Positions 16,348 through 24,204 of a stretch of 64,000 nucleotides of DNA are shown here, one piece after another. Origin of the DNA: VRUE01 sp963805475. GTDB taxonomy: Bacteria > Actinomycetota > Thermoleophilia > Solirubrobacterales > 70-9. Within the stretch, counting starts at the first letter, position 1; each line of letters begins with the position of its first letter. Position numbers and translations under genes: made by a program. The notes beneath the pieces were generated by a model. The model ran no database searches, was not told the origin of the DNA, and saw nothing but the letters and a program-made list of their open reading frames with translations. The stretch is from assembly GCA_963805475.1 (NCBI GenBank), contig CAWDUO010000005.1:76541-140540 (forward strand), written 5' to 3'.

Positions 16348-17237
16348 GCCGAGGGCCTCCGCGTGCGCACGCCCCAGAAGGCCGGTCCGACCGGTCCGGA
16401 GAGCTGGCCGGCGGCGCGCAGGTCGCCCTCCGAGTCGACCAGCAGCGGCAGCTGCGGCAGCGGCCGTCCCGCCGGGCCGAAGGTCACTTCGGCGCCGCGC
16501 GCCGGGTCGAAGGTCGAGTAGTGGCAGGGGCAGACCAGCGCCGGACCGGGCTCGGCGGCCGGGAACTTCGGGTCGCGGTAGAGGGCGATCGCGCAGCCGG
16601 CGTGGGTGCAGATCTTCGAGTAGGCGACGATCCCCTCCGGCGTCCAGCCCTTGCGCCCGGCCGGCATCTCCAGTTCGCCGGGGTCGAGCCGCACGACGAC
16701 CAGCGGCGCCGCCAGCTCCTCGCGGTAGGCGTGCTCGGGGTAGGCGGTGTAGAAGGTCCTCTGCTCGATCTCCTCGGCGGCGTAGGGCTTGCCGTCCTCG
16801 TCGACCAGGCGGCGGTCGCGGCGCCAGGGCGAGTAGTAGAAGGACTCGGTGTCGAGCAGCGGGCCGAAGGAGGCGGCGGGCACGACCAGCGCCGCCCCGA
16901 GCGCCGCCCCGGCCGCCCCCGCGGCGCCGATCAGCAGCCGCTTGCGGGTGAAGCGGTCGCCGCTCTCGGCGAGCAGCCGGTCGACCGCGTCCTGCTCGGC
17001 CGGGTGCTCGGCCGCCGGATAGTCCTCCTCGACCTCTTCGTCGGCCGCCGGGAAGAGCTTCTCGCCGGCGAGGATCAGCGCCGCGGCGAGCAGCGCCAGC
17101 GCGACGCCGAGGCAGAGGCCCAGGTACTGGGTCAGGTGCGGCCAGTCGAGGGCATAGACGACGACGAACATCAGCGCGCAGGCGGCGGCGCCGAGCAGCA
17201 GCAGGGCGACGAGCAGCTCCGATCGCTCCCGCTTCAC
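16344..17237 (-). CDS. qcrA: Rieske iron-sulfur subunit of the bcc complex
   Basis: 297 residues. Three hydrophobic segments occur: LLVALLLLGAAACALMFVVVYAL, GLCLGVALALLAAALILAG and, after a loop, RKRLLIGAAGAAGAALGAALVVPAA, as in actinobacterial QcrA. The 2Fe-2S ligands are in CTHAGCAIAL and VCPCHYSTFD. The protein passes electrons from quinol to the dihaem cytochrome QcrC. Both ends overlap their neighbours by 4 nt (GTGA), so qcrC, qcrA and qcrB are translationally coupled. Confidence 0.93.
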   Translation of the reverse strand: MKRERSELLVALLLLGAAACALMFVVVYALDWPHLTQYLGLCLGVALALLAAALILAGEKLFPAADEEVEEDYPAAEHPAEQDAVDRLLAESGDRFTRKRLLIGAAGAAGAALGAALVVPAASFGPLLDTESFYYSPWRRDRRLVDEDGKPYAAEEIEQRTFYTAYPEHAYREELAAPLVVVRLDPGELEMPAGRKGWTPEGIVAYSKICTHAGCAIALYRDPKFPAAEPGPALVCPCHYSTFDPARGAEVTFGPAGRPLPQLPLLVDSEGDLRAAGQLSGPVGPAFWGVRTRRPSA

Positions 17238-18058
17238 GTCTTCAGCCTGCTTCCGATCAGCACGCAGACGCCGGTCAGCGCGACCGCCGCGACCAGCCAG
17301 GCGACCAGGCCCTCGGGGACGGGACCGAGGTGGCCGATGCCGAGCCCGCCCTCGTCTTCGGGGTGCTGGCTGGCGAGCACGTAGGCGACGATCTTGTTCA
17401 GGTCGGCGTCGCCGATCTGCGATTTGGGGAACTTCGGCATCAGGAAGGGCCCGATCCGCACCGCCTCGGCGATCTCGGTCGCGTTCGCATGCTGGAGCAC
17501 CGGCACCTTGGCGCCGCTCACGTAGCCGCCTTCGCCGACCACCTGGTGGCAGCCGGCGCAGTGCTCGGTGAACAGGGACATGCCTTCGGTAAGCGCGTGG
17601 TAGTCCGGCTTCGGGTCGGGGACTTCGGGGCCGCCGCCGAAGCTCGCCACGTAGGCGCTGATCGCGGCGATCTCACGCGGGTTGAACCAGGGGCGGCGCC
17701 GTTCGGGCTCTTCGCCGGCGTGGTTCAGCGGCATCCGCCCGGTGCGCAGGTAGAAGTCCGGCGCCAGCTCGCCGACCCCGCGCAGCGGCGGTCCCTGGGC
17801 GGTGGTGTCGCCGGCGCCGCGGTTGCTGGGGCGGGCGACGCCTTCGCCCATCGGGCCGTGGCAGCTGGCGCAGTTGGCGGCGAAGAGGCCGGCGCCGAGC
17901 CGGCGCTCGCTGATCCGCGAGCCGCCGGGAACGTGCACGATGCCGCTCGGCGGCTCGGCCTCCGCTGTTCCTTTTCCTCGTATAGCAGGGAAAAGGAACA
18001 GCGGAACGAGTATGGGGGCCAGGATCGCGACGGCGAGCATCTGCGTCCGCCGGCTCAT
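17234..18058 (-). CDS. qcrC: Dihaem cytochrome c subunit of the bcc complex
   Basis: 274 residues. An N-terminal signal/anchor (MLAVAILAPILVPLFLFPA) is followed by two cytochrome c domains with CASCHGPMGEG and CAGCHQVVGEGG haem motifs and later Met ligands (GRMPLN, LMPKFPKSQIGDADLNKIVAYVL). A C-terminal helix (GLVAWLVAAVALTGVCVLIGS) anchors it. Two haems per chain match the actinobacterial QcrC, which wires complex III directly to CtaC/CtaD. A perfect 16-bp inverted repeat at 17962-18004 is embedded in the signal-sequence codons. The ATG overlaps the upstream membrane-protein stop (ATGA). Confidence 0.92.
   Translation of the reverse strand: MSRRTQMLAVAILAPILVPLFLFPAIRGKGTAEAEPPSGIVHVPGGSRISERRLGAGLFAANCASCHGPMGEGVARPSNRGAGDTTAQGPPLRGVGELAPDFYLRTGRMPLNHAGEEPERRRPWFNPREIAAISAYVASFGGGPEVPDPKPDYHALTEGMSLFTEHCAGCHQVVGEGGYVSGAKVPVLQHANATEIAEAVRIGPFLMPKFPKSQIGDADLNKIVAYVLASQHPEDEGGLGIGHLGPVPEGLVAWLVAAVALTGVCVLIGSRLKT
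17962..18004. repeat. Hairpin repeat inside the qcrC coding sequence
   Basis: Arms CCGCTGTTCCTTTTCC and GGAAAAGGAACAGCGG are perfect 16-nt complements with an 11-nt loop. The arms nearly match the intergenic hairpins at 40961-41007 and 63201-63237, so this is a member of the same dispersed family. Here it codes for part of VPLFLFPAIRGKGTAEAE. Confidence 0.85.
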
Positions 18059-18456
18059 GACTGGTTGCAGACGTGGTAGGTGAGGGCCCCGGAGGCGGTC
18101 ATCGCGATCAGCACGAAGAACAGCGAGGAGACCGTCATCCCGACGACGCCGAGGAAGGCGATGCGGCCGGGCGGCGGCGCGTCCTTGTAGTCGCCGGTGC
18201 GGCGGAAGAGCCAGAGGGCGGTCAACCCGGCGGCGAGCGCGACCGACGCCGCTACGGCGCCGACGGCGATTCCCCAGACGGCGAGCGAGATGCCCCACAT
18301 GCCGCCGGTCGGGCTGCACTCCGCCTCGGCCAGCCAGTAGCCGAGGCCGATCTGGAGCACGTAGGCGGCGGGAGCGCCGAGGACCGCGAACCAGAGCACC
18401 GGCGAGACCGGCGAGGAGGGCGGGATCCGCTCCGCTATCGGCTCCAGCGCCTTCAT
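18055..18456 (-). CDS. Small polytopic membrane protein within the qcr/cta operon
   Basis: 133 residues with three likely membrane helices: VLWFAVLGAPAAYVLQIGLGYWLA, ISLAVWGIAVGAVAASVALAAGLTALWLF and RIAFLGVVGMTVSSLFFVLIAMTASGALTYHVC. It has no recognised domain. It sits between ctaE and qcrC with 4-nt overlaps on both sides, the position where actinobacteria often place small supercomplex subunits. An accessory subunit or assembly factor of the bcc-aa3 supercomplex is inferred from position only. Confidence 0.75.
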   Translation of the reverse strand: MKALEPIAERIPPSSPVSPVLWFAVLGAPAAYVLQIGLGYWLAEAECSPTGGMWGISLAVWGIAVGAVAASVALAAGLTALWLFRRTGDYKDAPPPGRIAFLGVVGMTVSSLFFVLIAMTASGALTYHVCNQS

Positions 18457-19028
18457 AGCGACGGCGAGAGCTGGGTCAGCACGACGGCGACCGCCGCGAG
18501 GTTGACGAAGTACCAGTAGAGCGCGGTCGCCCGCAGGGCGATCAGCCGGAAGCCGGTCAGGCCGCGCCAGAGCTTCCACAGCAGCCACGAGTCGAGCGCC
18601 AGGCCGACGGCGACGTGGGCGTGGTGGACGCCGAGCAGGGTGAAGTAGATCGAGGAGTAGGCGTTCTGCTGCGGGCTGAAGCTGTTCATGTCGGCGACGT
18701 AGAGGTGGATCTGCAGGCCGAGGTAGGCGGCCTGGATCGCGGCCGCCGCGGCCAGCAGCCACCAGGCGCGGCGCGCCCGGCCGCGCTTCGCCTCGCGCAC
18801 CGAGAGGAAGACGGGCACGGTGGCCGCGAGGAGCCCGCCGGTGAAGACCAGGGGCAGCGTCGCCGAGGGCGCCTCGATCCCCCCGAGCGGCCACTCGCTC
18901 GCCTTGAAGCGCAGGTAGAAGTAGGTGGCGATCAGGCAGGCGAAGAAGGTCGCCTCGGTCGCGATCAGCAACGCCATCCCCCACCAGCCGCTCGGCTGCG
19001 CCCGCCGCCGCGCCGCCGCCGCCTCCAT
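18453..19028 (-). CDS. ctaE: Cytochrome c oxidase subunit III
   Basis: 191 residues, five predicted helices, the short form usual in bacteria. Motifs include WWGMALLIATEATFFACLIATYFYLRF (start of the family core, with the conserved Glu) and the later TLLGVHHAHVAVGLALDSWLLWKL (histidines of helix V) and ALYWYFVNLAAVAVVLTQL. It supports proton uptake and stability of subunit I. The ATG at 19028 overlaps the ctaD stop (TGATG), so translation is coupled. Confidence 0.92.
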   Translation of the reverse strand: MEAAAARRRAQPSGWWGMALLIATEATFFACLIATYFYLRFKASEWPLGGIEAPSATLPLVFTGGLLAATVPVFLSVREAKRGRARRAWWLLAAAAAIQAAYLGLQIHLYVADMNSFSPQQNAYSSIYFTLLGVHHAHVAVGLALDSWLLWKLWRGLTGFRLIALRATALYWYFVNLAAVAVVLTQLSPSL

Positions 19029-20857
19029 CAGGCCTCCTCGGGCTCGCGCCCGTGCCAGGCGGCGAGGACGACGAAGACGACGGCGGTGAAGATCGCCGCC
19101 GCCAGCCAGCGCTGGAGGATGACCATCGCGAAGACGGCCGAGATCGCCAGCGCGGCGAGCGGCGGCCAGGGCGACTTGGAGGGCATCTTCAGCACCTCGT
19201 CCCAATCGCCGTCGACCGCGGTGCTGGCCGGCGTCTCGTGGCCCCGCTCGAGCGTCTTCACGCCCCACTCGAGGTGGTCGGCGTCGGCTTCGCGGTCCTC
19301 CCTGTCCCACATCGCGTAGGGGCTGGAGACGGTCGGGATGACGGCGTAGTTGTACGCGGGCGGCGGCGAGCTGGTCGACCACTCAAGCGTGTCGCCGCCC
19401 CAGGGGTCGGCGCCGGCCCGCTCGCCGCGGAAGAGGCTGATCGCCAGGTTGGCGGCGACGCTGAGCAGGCCGATCGCCAGCAGGTAGGCGCCGAGCGTCT
19501 CGATCAGGTTGTAGCTCGTCCAGCCGAGCCCGGCCGAGTAGGTGTAGTCGCGGCGCGGCATCCCCGCCAGCCCGAGCAGGTGCATCGGGAAGAAGGTGAC
19601 GTTGGTGCCGACGAAGGTCAGCCAGAAGCTCGCCTGCCCCCAGCGCTCGTGGTACATCCGCCCGGTGACCTTGGGGAACCAGTAGAACATCCCGCCGATC
19701 AGCGGGTAGACGGCGGCGCCGAAGATCACGTAGTGGAAGTGGGCGACGACGTAGTAGGTGTCGGTGAGCTGCTGGTCGAAGGGGATCGCGGCGAAGGTGA
19801 CGCCGGAGAGGCCGCCGACGATGAACAGGACGATGAAGCCGACGATCCACAGCAGCGGCGTCTTGAAGCGCGGCGTGCCGGTGACGATCGTCGCGATCCA
19901 GGAGAAGAGCTGGATGCCGCTGGGGATGACGATGATCAGGCTCGCCGCGGCGAAGTAGATCGTCGTCGCGGTCGCCAGGCCGACGGCGAACATGTGGTGC
20001 GCCCAGACGCCGAAGCCGAGGAAGGCGACGAGGATCTCGGCCAGCGCGACGAGCGGGAAGGCGACCATCCGCCGCCGCGTGAAGGTGGGGATGATCGAGG
20101 TCGCGATGCCGAAGGCGGGCAGGATGATGATGTAGACCTCGGGGTGGCCGAAGATCCAGAAGAGGTTCTGCCAGAGGATCGGGTCGCCGCCGAAGGCGGG
20201 GGCGAAGAAGTGCAGGCCGAGCAGCCGTTCGAGCTCGAGCAGGACGAGCGCCGTGTTGAGCGCCGGCAGGGCGAAGACGAGGGCGAAGGAGACGGCGAGG
20301 AAGGCGAAGCAGAAGAGCGGCATCCGGTTCAGCGACATGCCGGGCGCGCGCAGCTTGAACACGGTGACGATCACGTTGATCGCCCCGGCGGTGGTCGAGA
20401 TGCCGACGAAGAGCAGCCCGAGCGCGTAGAAGTCGATCCCCGGCCCGGGGCTGTAGGCGCTGGAGGCGAGCGGCACGTAGTCGAACCAACCGGCGCTCGG
20501 CGCGTTGCCGGTGGCGAGGCCGGCGTAGATGAAGATCCCGGCGCAGAGGTAGATCCAGTAGGAGAGCGCGTTCATCCGCGGGAAGGCCATGTCGCGCGCC
20601 CCGATCATCAGCGGCAGCAGGTAGTTGCCGAAGGCGCCGAGCGAGATCGGGATGACGAAGAGGAAGATCATCGTCACCCCGTGCATCGTCATCGCTTCGT
20701 TGAAGGTCGCCGGGTCGAGCGTCGACTGGTTGGGCCCGATCAGCTGGGTGCGGATCAGCAGCGCCTCGACGCCGCCGGCGAGGAAGAAGGCGAGCGCGGT
20801 GAAGAAGTAGAGGATGCCGATCCGCTTGTGGTCGACCGTGGTCAGCCAGCCGAGCAC
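19028..20857 (-). CDS. ctaD: Cytochrome c oxidase subunit I
   Basis: 609 residues with twelve core helices. Haem and copper ligands are visible: low-spin haem a His in FNEAMTMHGVTMIFLF, the CuB/Tyr helix IFGHPEVYIIILPAFG, the His pair WAHHMFAVG and the haem a3/haem a pair VAHFHYVIFGA. A cytoplasmic C-terminal tail follows. I start at the GTG at 20857, which has GGAGGAG 10 nt upstream. An alternative is the GTG at 20933, one base overlapping the ctaC stop; it reads EAAAPPAARTRTERLGRIWEETAG and would need a one-base frameshift near 20860 to join VLGWLTTVDHKRIG. Both are credible. Confidence 0.93.
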   Translation of the reverse strand: MLGWLTTVDHKRIGILYFFTALAFFLAGGVEALLIRTQLIGPNQSTLDPATFNEAMTMHGVTMIFLFVIPISLGAFGNYLLPLMIGARDMAFPRMNALSYWIYLCAGIFIYAGLATGNAPSAGWFDYVPLASSAYSPGPGIDFYALGLLFVGISTTAGAINVIVTVFKLRAPGMSLNRMPLFCFAFLAVSFALVFALPALNTALVLLELERLLGLHFFAPAFGGDPILWQNLFWIFGHPEVYIIILPAFGIATSIIPTFTRRRMVAFPLVALAEILVAFLGFGVWAHHMFAVGLATATTIYFAAASLIIVIPSGIQLFSWIATIVTGTPRFKTPLLWIVGFIVLFIVGGLSGVTFAAIPFDQQLTDTYYVVAHFHYVIFGAAVYPLIGGMFYWFPKVTGRMYHERWGQASFWLTFVGTNVTFFPMHLLGLAGMPRRDYTYSAGLGWTSYNLIETLGAYLLAIGLLSVAANLAISLFRGERAGADPWGGDTLEWSTSSPPPAYNYAVIPTVSSPYAMWDREDREADADHLEWGVKTLERGHETPASTAVDGDWDEVLKMPSKSPWPPLAALAISAVFAMVILQRWLAAAIFTAVVFVVLAAWHGREPEEA

Positions 20858-20932
20858 GCCCGGCGGTCTCCTCCCAGATCCGGCCGAGCCGTTCGGTGCG
20901 GGTGCGCGCGGCGGGCGGTGCGGCGGCCTCCA

Positions 20933-21865
20933 CTACCGCAGCTCCGAGAGGTAGGCGACGATGGCGTGGAAGCGGGCGGCGCCGAGGCCCAGCCCCGGCA
21001 TCTTGTCGCCCGGCTTGATGCTCTGCGGGTTGCGGACCCAGCGGAAGAGGTTGCGCGGCGTGTTGGCGATCGTGTCGGCGGCGAGCGTCTGACGGCTCGC
21101 CACGTGGGTCAGGTTCGGCCCGACCGTGCCACGGGCTTCGGTGCCGGCGATCGTGTGGCAGGAGGCGCAGGCGTCTTCCATGAACAGCCGCCGCCCGCGC
21201 CGCGCCGGCGGCCTCGCCGGCTCACGCGCCGGCCGTTCTGCGTGCGCCAGCCATTCGCGGAAGCGGGCCGGCGGTTCGGCGTACACGCGGAATCCCATGT
21301 GGGCGTGCTGGAGACCGCAGAACTCGGCGCACTGCCCCCGGTAGACGCCCGCTTCTTCGGCGTACAGCTCGATGCTGTTCGCCAGCCCGGGGATCATGTC
21401 GATCTTGCGGTTCAGCTCCGGCACCCAGAAGGAGTGGATGACGTCGGCGCTGCGGGCGACGAGGTCGATGCGGGTGCGGTCGGGGATGTGGATCTCGTTG
21501 GCGGTGACGGCTTTGGAGCCGCCGTATTCGACCTGCCACCACCACTGGTGGCCGGTCACGGTCACGGTCATCGCCGTCTCGCTCGCCTTCGGAGCGTCGG
21601 TTTCCTGCATCAACACGAGGTCGGAGACGACGAAGAGGGCGGCGAGGACGACGATCGGGATCGCGATGCCGAAGGCGACGACGAGCGCCGTGTTCGCCCG
21701 TTCGCTCTCACCCAGCAGCGGCAGGCCGGGCGTGTCGCGGCGCAGCCAGCCGAGCGCCAGCATCGCGACGGCGCCGAGGAAGACGATCCCGGCGACGACC
21801 AGCATCCACCACCAGAGCGTGGCGATGTGATGCGCGGCGGGGCTGTGGGGGTCCAGTGGCGACAC
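20933..21865 (-). CDS. ctaC: Cytochrome c oxidase subunit II fused to cytochrome c
   Basis: 310 residues. Two N-terminal helices (LWWWMLVVAGIVFLGAVAMLALGWL and TALVVAFGIAIPIVVLAALFVVSDLVL) precede the cupredoxin domain with VTGHQWWWQVEY and the CuA motif GQCAEFCGLQHAHMGF (Cys, Cys, His, Met). Residues from about 225 onwards are an extra cytochrome c domain with DACASCHTIAGT and a Met ligand in GDKMPGLG. Such a fusion is the caa3 type, able to accept electrons without a soluble cytochrome c, yet it coexists here with a dihaem QcrC. The start is GTG at 21865, first gene of the cluster. Confidence 0.93.
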   Translation of the reverse strand: MSPLDPHSPAAHHIATLWWWMLVVAGIVFLGAVAMLALGWLRRDTPGLPLLGESERANTALVVAFGIAIPIVVLAALFVVSDLVLMQETDAPKASETAMTVTVTGHQWWWQVEYGGSKAVTANEIHIPDRTRIDLVARSADVIHSFWVPELNRKIDMIPGLANSIELYAEEAGVYRGQCAEFCGLQHAHMGFRVYAEPPARFREWLAHAERPAREPARPPARRGRRLFMEDACASCHTIAGTEARGTVGPNLTHVASRQTLAADTIANTPRNLFRWVRNPQSIKPGDKMPGLGLGAARFHAIVAYLSELR

Positions 21866-21941
21866 GTCCGGCTCCCCGCCCTCGGGTCAGGCGGGGGCGG
21901 GCACGGGCTCACCTACCCAGAAGGCCGACGGTTATGCGTCG

Positions 21942-21984
21942 GCGTTCGCTGTTTGTCGAGCTCAGGCCGACAAAAGGCGAACGC
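21942..21984. repeat. Intergenic hairpin repeat between ctaC and the STAS gene
   Basis: Arms GCGTTCGC-TG-TTTGTCG and CGACAAA-AG-GCGAACGC pair over 15 bp with one 2x2 mismatch and a 9-nt loop. The sequence closely matches the hairpins at 38786-38828 and 57966-58010. It ends next to the STAS stop codon. Confidence 0.8.
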
Positions 21985-22356
21985 TCAGCCGCGCAGCTCG
22001 GCGAGGGCCGCGTCGCGGCTCTCGTGCAGCGAGATCTGCGATTCGACGCCGGTGATCTGCAGCAGGCGGCGCACCTGGTGGTTGTGCGAGCAGAGCACGA
22101 AGCGCCCCTGCCCGTCGCCGCCGGCGTCGCGGTCGAGGCGCTGCCAGGAGCGCACGACCAGCGCGATCCCGGTCGAGTCGATGAACTCGCAGTCGCAGAG
22201 GTCGAGCATCACGGCGGCGGTCGGCTCGGCGAGCGCCGCGTCGAGCTCGCGCTCGAGCTGCGGCGCGGTGCTCATGTCGAGCTCGCCGCTTACCGAGATC
22301 GCGTTTATCCCGTCGTCGAGCAGCTCCCTCCTCACTGCAAACGGGGCGGGCTTCAC
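21985..22356 (-). CDS. STAS-domain anti-sigma factor antagonist
   Basis: 123 residues. The STAS fold has the phosphorylatable Ser in CEFIDSTGIALVVRS, preceded by AVMLDLCDC and followed by the SHNHQVRRLLQITGV helix. It resembles RsbV/SpoIIAA, which when unphosphorylated binds the anti-sigma kinase and frees the sigma factor. It is transcribed away from the kinase gene. The GTG at 22356 is the start. The membrane SpoIIE phosphatase at 3831-5204 is a candidate activator. Confidence 0.88.
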   Translation of the reverse strand: MKPAPFAVRRELLDDGINAISVSGELDMSTAPQLERELDAALAEPTAAVMLDLCDCEFIDSTGIALVVRSWQRLDRDAGGDGQGRFVLCSHNHQVRRLLQITGVESQISLHESRDAALAELRG

Positions 22357-22405
22357 GCGGCGATCCTACATGAGCGAGCTAAAGCAAAATCCGCTGGATC
22401 GGGGG

Positions 22406-22430
22406 GTTTCGGCCCTCGGGCGGAGGGTAG
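22406..22430 (+). promoter_or_regulatory. SigB/SigF-type promoter upstream of the anti-sigma kinase gene
   Basis: GTTT at 22406-22409, a 15-nt spacer and GGGTAG at 22425-22430 match the actinobacterial/Bacillus stress-sigma pattern GTTT-N13-15-GGGTAW. The kinase start lies 75 nt downstream. This would give autoregulation by the adjacent sigma factor. Confidence 0.5.
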
Positions 22431-22505
22431 CCGGGAGGACCGATGCCCGGGGGCTATGCTCGGGCGCCGCGGGGGAGCTAGGTTCCCCAGCGGAAGAGTG
22501 GCTTC

Positions 22506-23360
22506 ATGCCAGAGAGCTCGACCATCAACGACAAGCCGAGGGGGCTGCAGATGACGCTGCCGGCCAAGGCCGAGAACGTCGCCGTCGTGCGTCACGCCCT
22601 CGCCGGGCTGGCGGAGGAGATCGGGATGGACGAACCAGGGCTGGCCGATCTGAAGACCGTCGTCACCGAGGCCTGCATGAACGTCGCCGTCCACGCCTAC
22701 GAGGGCGGACCCGGTCCCCTGACGGTCGAGGCCCTGCCGGACGAGGACGGCCTGACGGTGACCGTGCGCGACGAGGGCGTCGGCATCCAGCCGCAGGCCG
22801 ACGTCGAGCGGGGCAGCCTGCGGCTCGGGCTCTCGCTGATCGCCGCGCTCTCGACCAGCTTCGCGATCTCAGGCGGCGTGGGCGCCGGGACCGAGGTGAA
22901 GATGCGCCTGCCCCTGCACGGCGGTGCGGCCGGCAGCGTCGACGGCGACCCGGTGAGGATGGAGGCCGACCTGCGCGAGACGACCGAGCTGGTCACCGAT
23001 CGGCCGGAGCTGCTCGGGCCGGTGCTCGCCCGCATCGTCGGCGCCCTGGCCGCCCGCCGCGAGCTCTCGGTGGACCGCCTCTCCGACGCCGTTCTGGTCA
23101 CCGACGCGATCGCCGCCGCGGCGCCCGCGCGCTTCGCCGACGGCCGCGTCAAGCTCGGCCTCGAGGACGGCGGCGAGGGGATCGCCCTGCGGATCGGGCC
23201 GATGGACCCCGGGGACGCCGCCGCGATCCGCCGCGAGCTCGAAGTGCCCGACGTCGGCGGCTCGCTGGAGGCGCTGGTCGACGAGCTGGCGATCGAGGAG
23301 GGCGACGACGGCGAGCACCTCGTCATTCGCTTCTCTGCTGCTCGGCGATCCGCTCCCTGA
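22506..23360 (+). CDS. Anti-sigma factor kinase (RsbW/SpoIIAB-like) with a degenerate second ATPase half
   Basis: 284 residues, twice the usual 140. Residues 15-140 are a normal HATPase_c domain: N-box LKTVVTEACMNVAVHAYEG, G1 VRDEGVGIQP and SLRLGLSLIAALS. Residues 150-284 look like a decayed copy (LSVDRLSDAVLVTDAIAAAAPARF followed by the strand pair VKLGLEDGGEGIALRIGPM and a final LVDELAIEEGDDGEHLVIRF) with no catalytic N-box Asn. It should bind and inhibit the sigma factor encoded on the opposite strand, with which it overlaps by 38 nt at the 3' ends. An internal ATG at 22551 is a possible alternative start. Confidence 0.85.
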   Translation: MPESSTINDKPRGLQMTLPAKAENVAVVRHALAGLAEEIGMDEPGLADLKTVVTEACMNVAVHAYEGGPGPLTVEALPDEDGLTVTVRDEGVGIQPQADVERGSLRLGLSLIAALSTSFAISGGVGAGTEVKMRLPLHGGAAGSVDGDPVRMEADLRETTELVTDRPELLGPVLARIVGALAARRELSVDRLSDAVLVTDAIAAAAPARFADGRVKLGLEDGGEGIALRIGPMDPGDAAAIRRELEVPDVGGSLEALVDELAIEEGDDGEHLVIRFSAARRSAP

Positions 23361-24093
23361 TCCGGGCGAGCGCCCGCCGCAGGATGCGCGAGACGTGCAT
23401 CTGCGAGTGGCCGATCCGCTCGGCGATCTGCGACTGCGTCATGTCCTCGGCGAAGCGCAGCCGGAGCACCAGGCGCTCGCGGTCGTCGAGGTAGGGGAGG
23501 GCGGCCTCGAGCGCGATCCGCCCCTCGACCAGCTCGAAGGCATCGTCCTCTTCGCCGATCCACTCGGTCGGCGAAGACTCCTCGGAGTCCTCGGAGCCGG
23601 CCGGGCGGTCGAGCGAGAGCGGCCGGCGGTTGTGATTGGCCTCCATGACCTCGAGCACGTCGGTCTGCTCGACCTCGAGCCGCTCGGCGATCTCGCCGAT
23701 CGAGGGCGAGCGCTGCAGCCGCTTGGTCAGCTCGGTGATCGCTTTGTCGACTTCGGCCATGCGGTCGTGCAGGCCGCGCGGCACGCGCACCGTCCAGACG
23801 CGATCGCGGAAGTGGCGTTTCAGCTCGCCGAGGATCGTCGGCGAGGCGAAGGCGGTGAAGGGGATGCCGCGCTCGGGGTCGAAGCGGTCGACCGCGCCCA
23901 GCAGGCCGACGTGGGCGACCTGCAGCAGATCGTCGAAGGACTCGCTGGCGCCGCGGTAGCGGAGCGCCAGCCGCTTCGCGAAGTCCATGTTCCGGCGCAC
24001 CAGCTCTTCCCGGATCGCCGGGTCACGCTCGCGGGCAAAACGCCGCCACAGCTCGGAGTCTTTCTCTATCGCGTAGTCGCCCGGCGAGTCCAT
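23323..24093 (-). CDS. SigB/SigF/SigG-type stress sigma factor
   Basis: 256 residues. Region 2 contains LVRRNMDFAKRLALRYRGASESFDDLLQVAHVGLLGAVDRFDPERGIPFTAFASPTILGELKRHFRDRVWTVRVPRGLHD. Region 3 is ITELTKRLQRSPSIGEIAERLEV. Region 4 ends in a clear HTH (RFAEDMTQSQIAERIGHSQMHVSRILRRALARIRE). This is the group 3 layout controlled by partner switching. It lies tail-to-tail with its presumed kinase and head-to-head with the GH15 gene. The ATG at 24093 is chosen; longer frames run into the glycosidase. Confidence 0.92.
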   Translation of the reverse strand: MDSPGDYAIEKDSELWRRFARERDPAIREELVRRNMDFAKRLALRYRGASESFDDLLQVAHVGLLGAVDRFDPERGIPFTAFASPTILGELKRHFRDRVWTVRVPRGLHDRMAEVDKAITELTKRLQRSPSIGEIAERLEVEQTDVLEVMEANHNRRPLSLDRPAGSEDSEESSPTEWIGEEDDAFELVEGRIALEAALPYLDDRERLVLRLRFAEDMTQSQIAERIGHSQMHVSRILRRALARIRERIAEQQRSE

Positions 24094-24129
24094 CTCATAC
24101 CCGTGTGCGGCGCCGTCGAAACGGCGTTT

Positions 24130-24165
24130 CCGGCTTTTTCCACGCCATAGGGTGGAAAAAGCCGG
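24130..24165. repeat. Perfect hairpin in a divergent intergenic region
   Basis: Arms CCGGCTTTTTCCAC and GTGGAAAAAGCCGG, 14 bp, loop of 8 nt. It lies between two divergently transcribed genes (sigma factor and GH15), so it cannot act as a terminator for either. It has the A/T run inside the stem like the other hairpins of this window. Confidence 0.85.
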
Positions 24166-24170
24166 GATCG

Positions 24171-24195
24171 GTTTGCCGACCACGGCGCAGGGTAC
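24171..24195 (+). promoter_or_regulatory. SigB/SigF-type promoter for the GH15-SOD operon
   Basis: GTTT at 24171-24174, a 15-nt spacer and GGGTAC at 24190-24195. The GTG start at 24205 is only 9 nt beyond the -10 element, which predicts a leaderless or nearly leaderless transcript, common in actinobacteria. Confidence 0.5.
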
Positions 24196-24204
24196 GCGGC
24201 CGGC

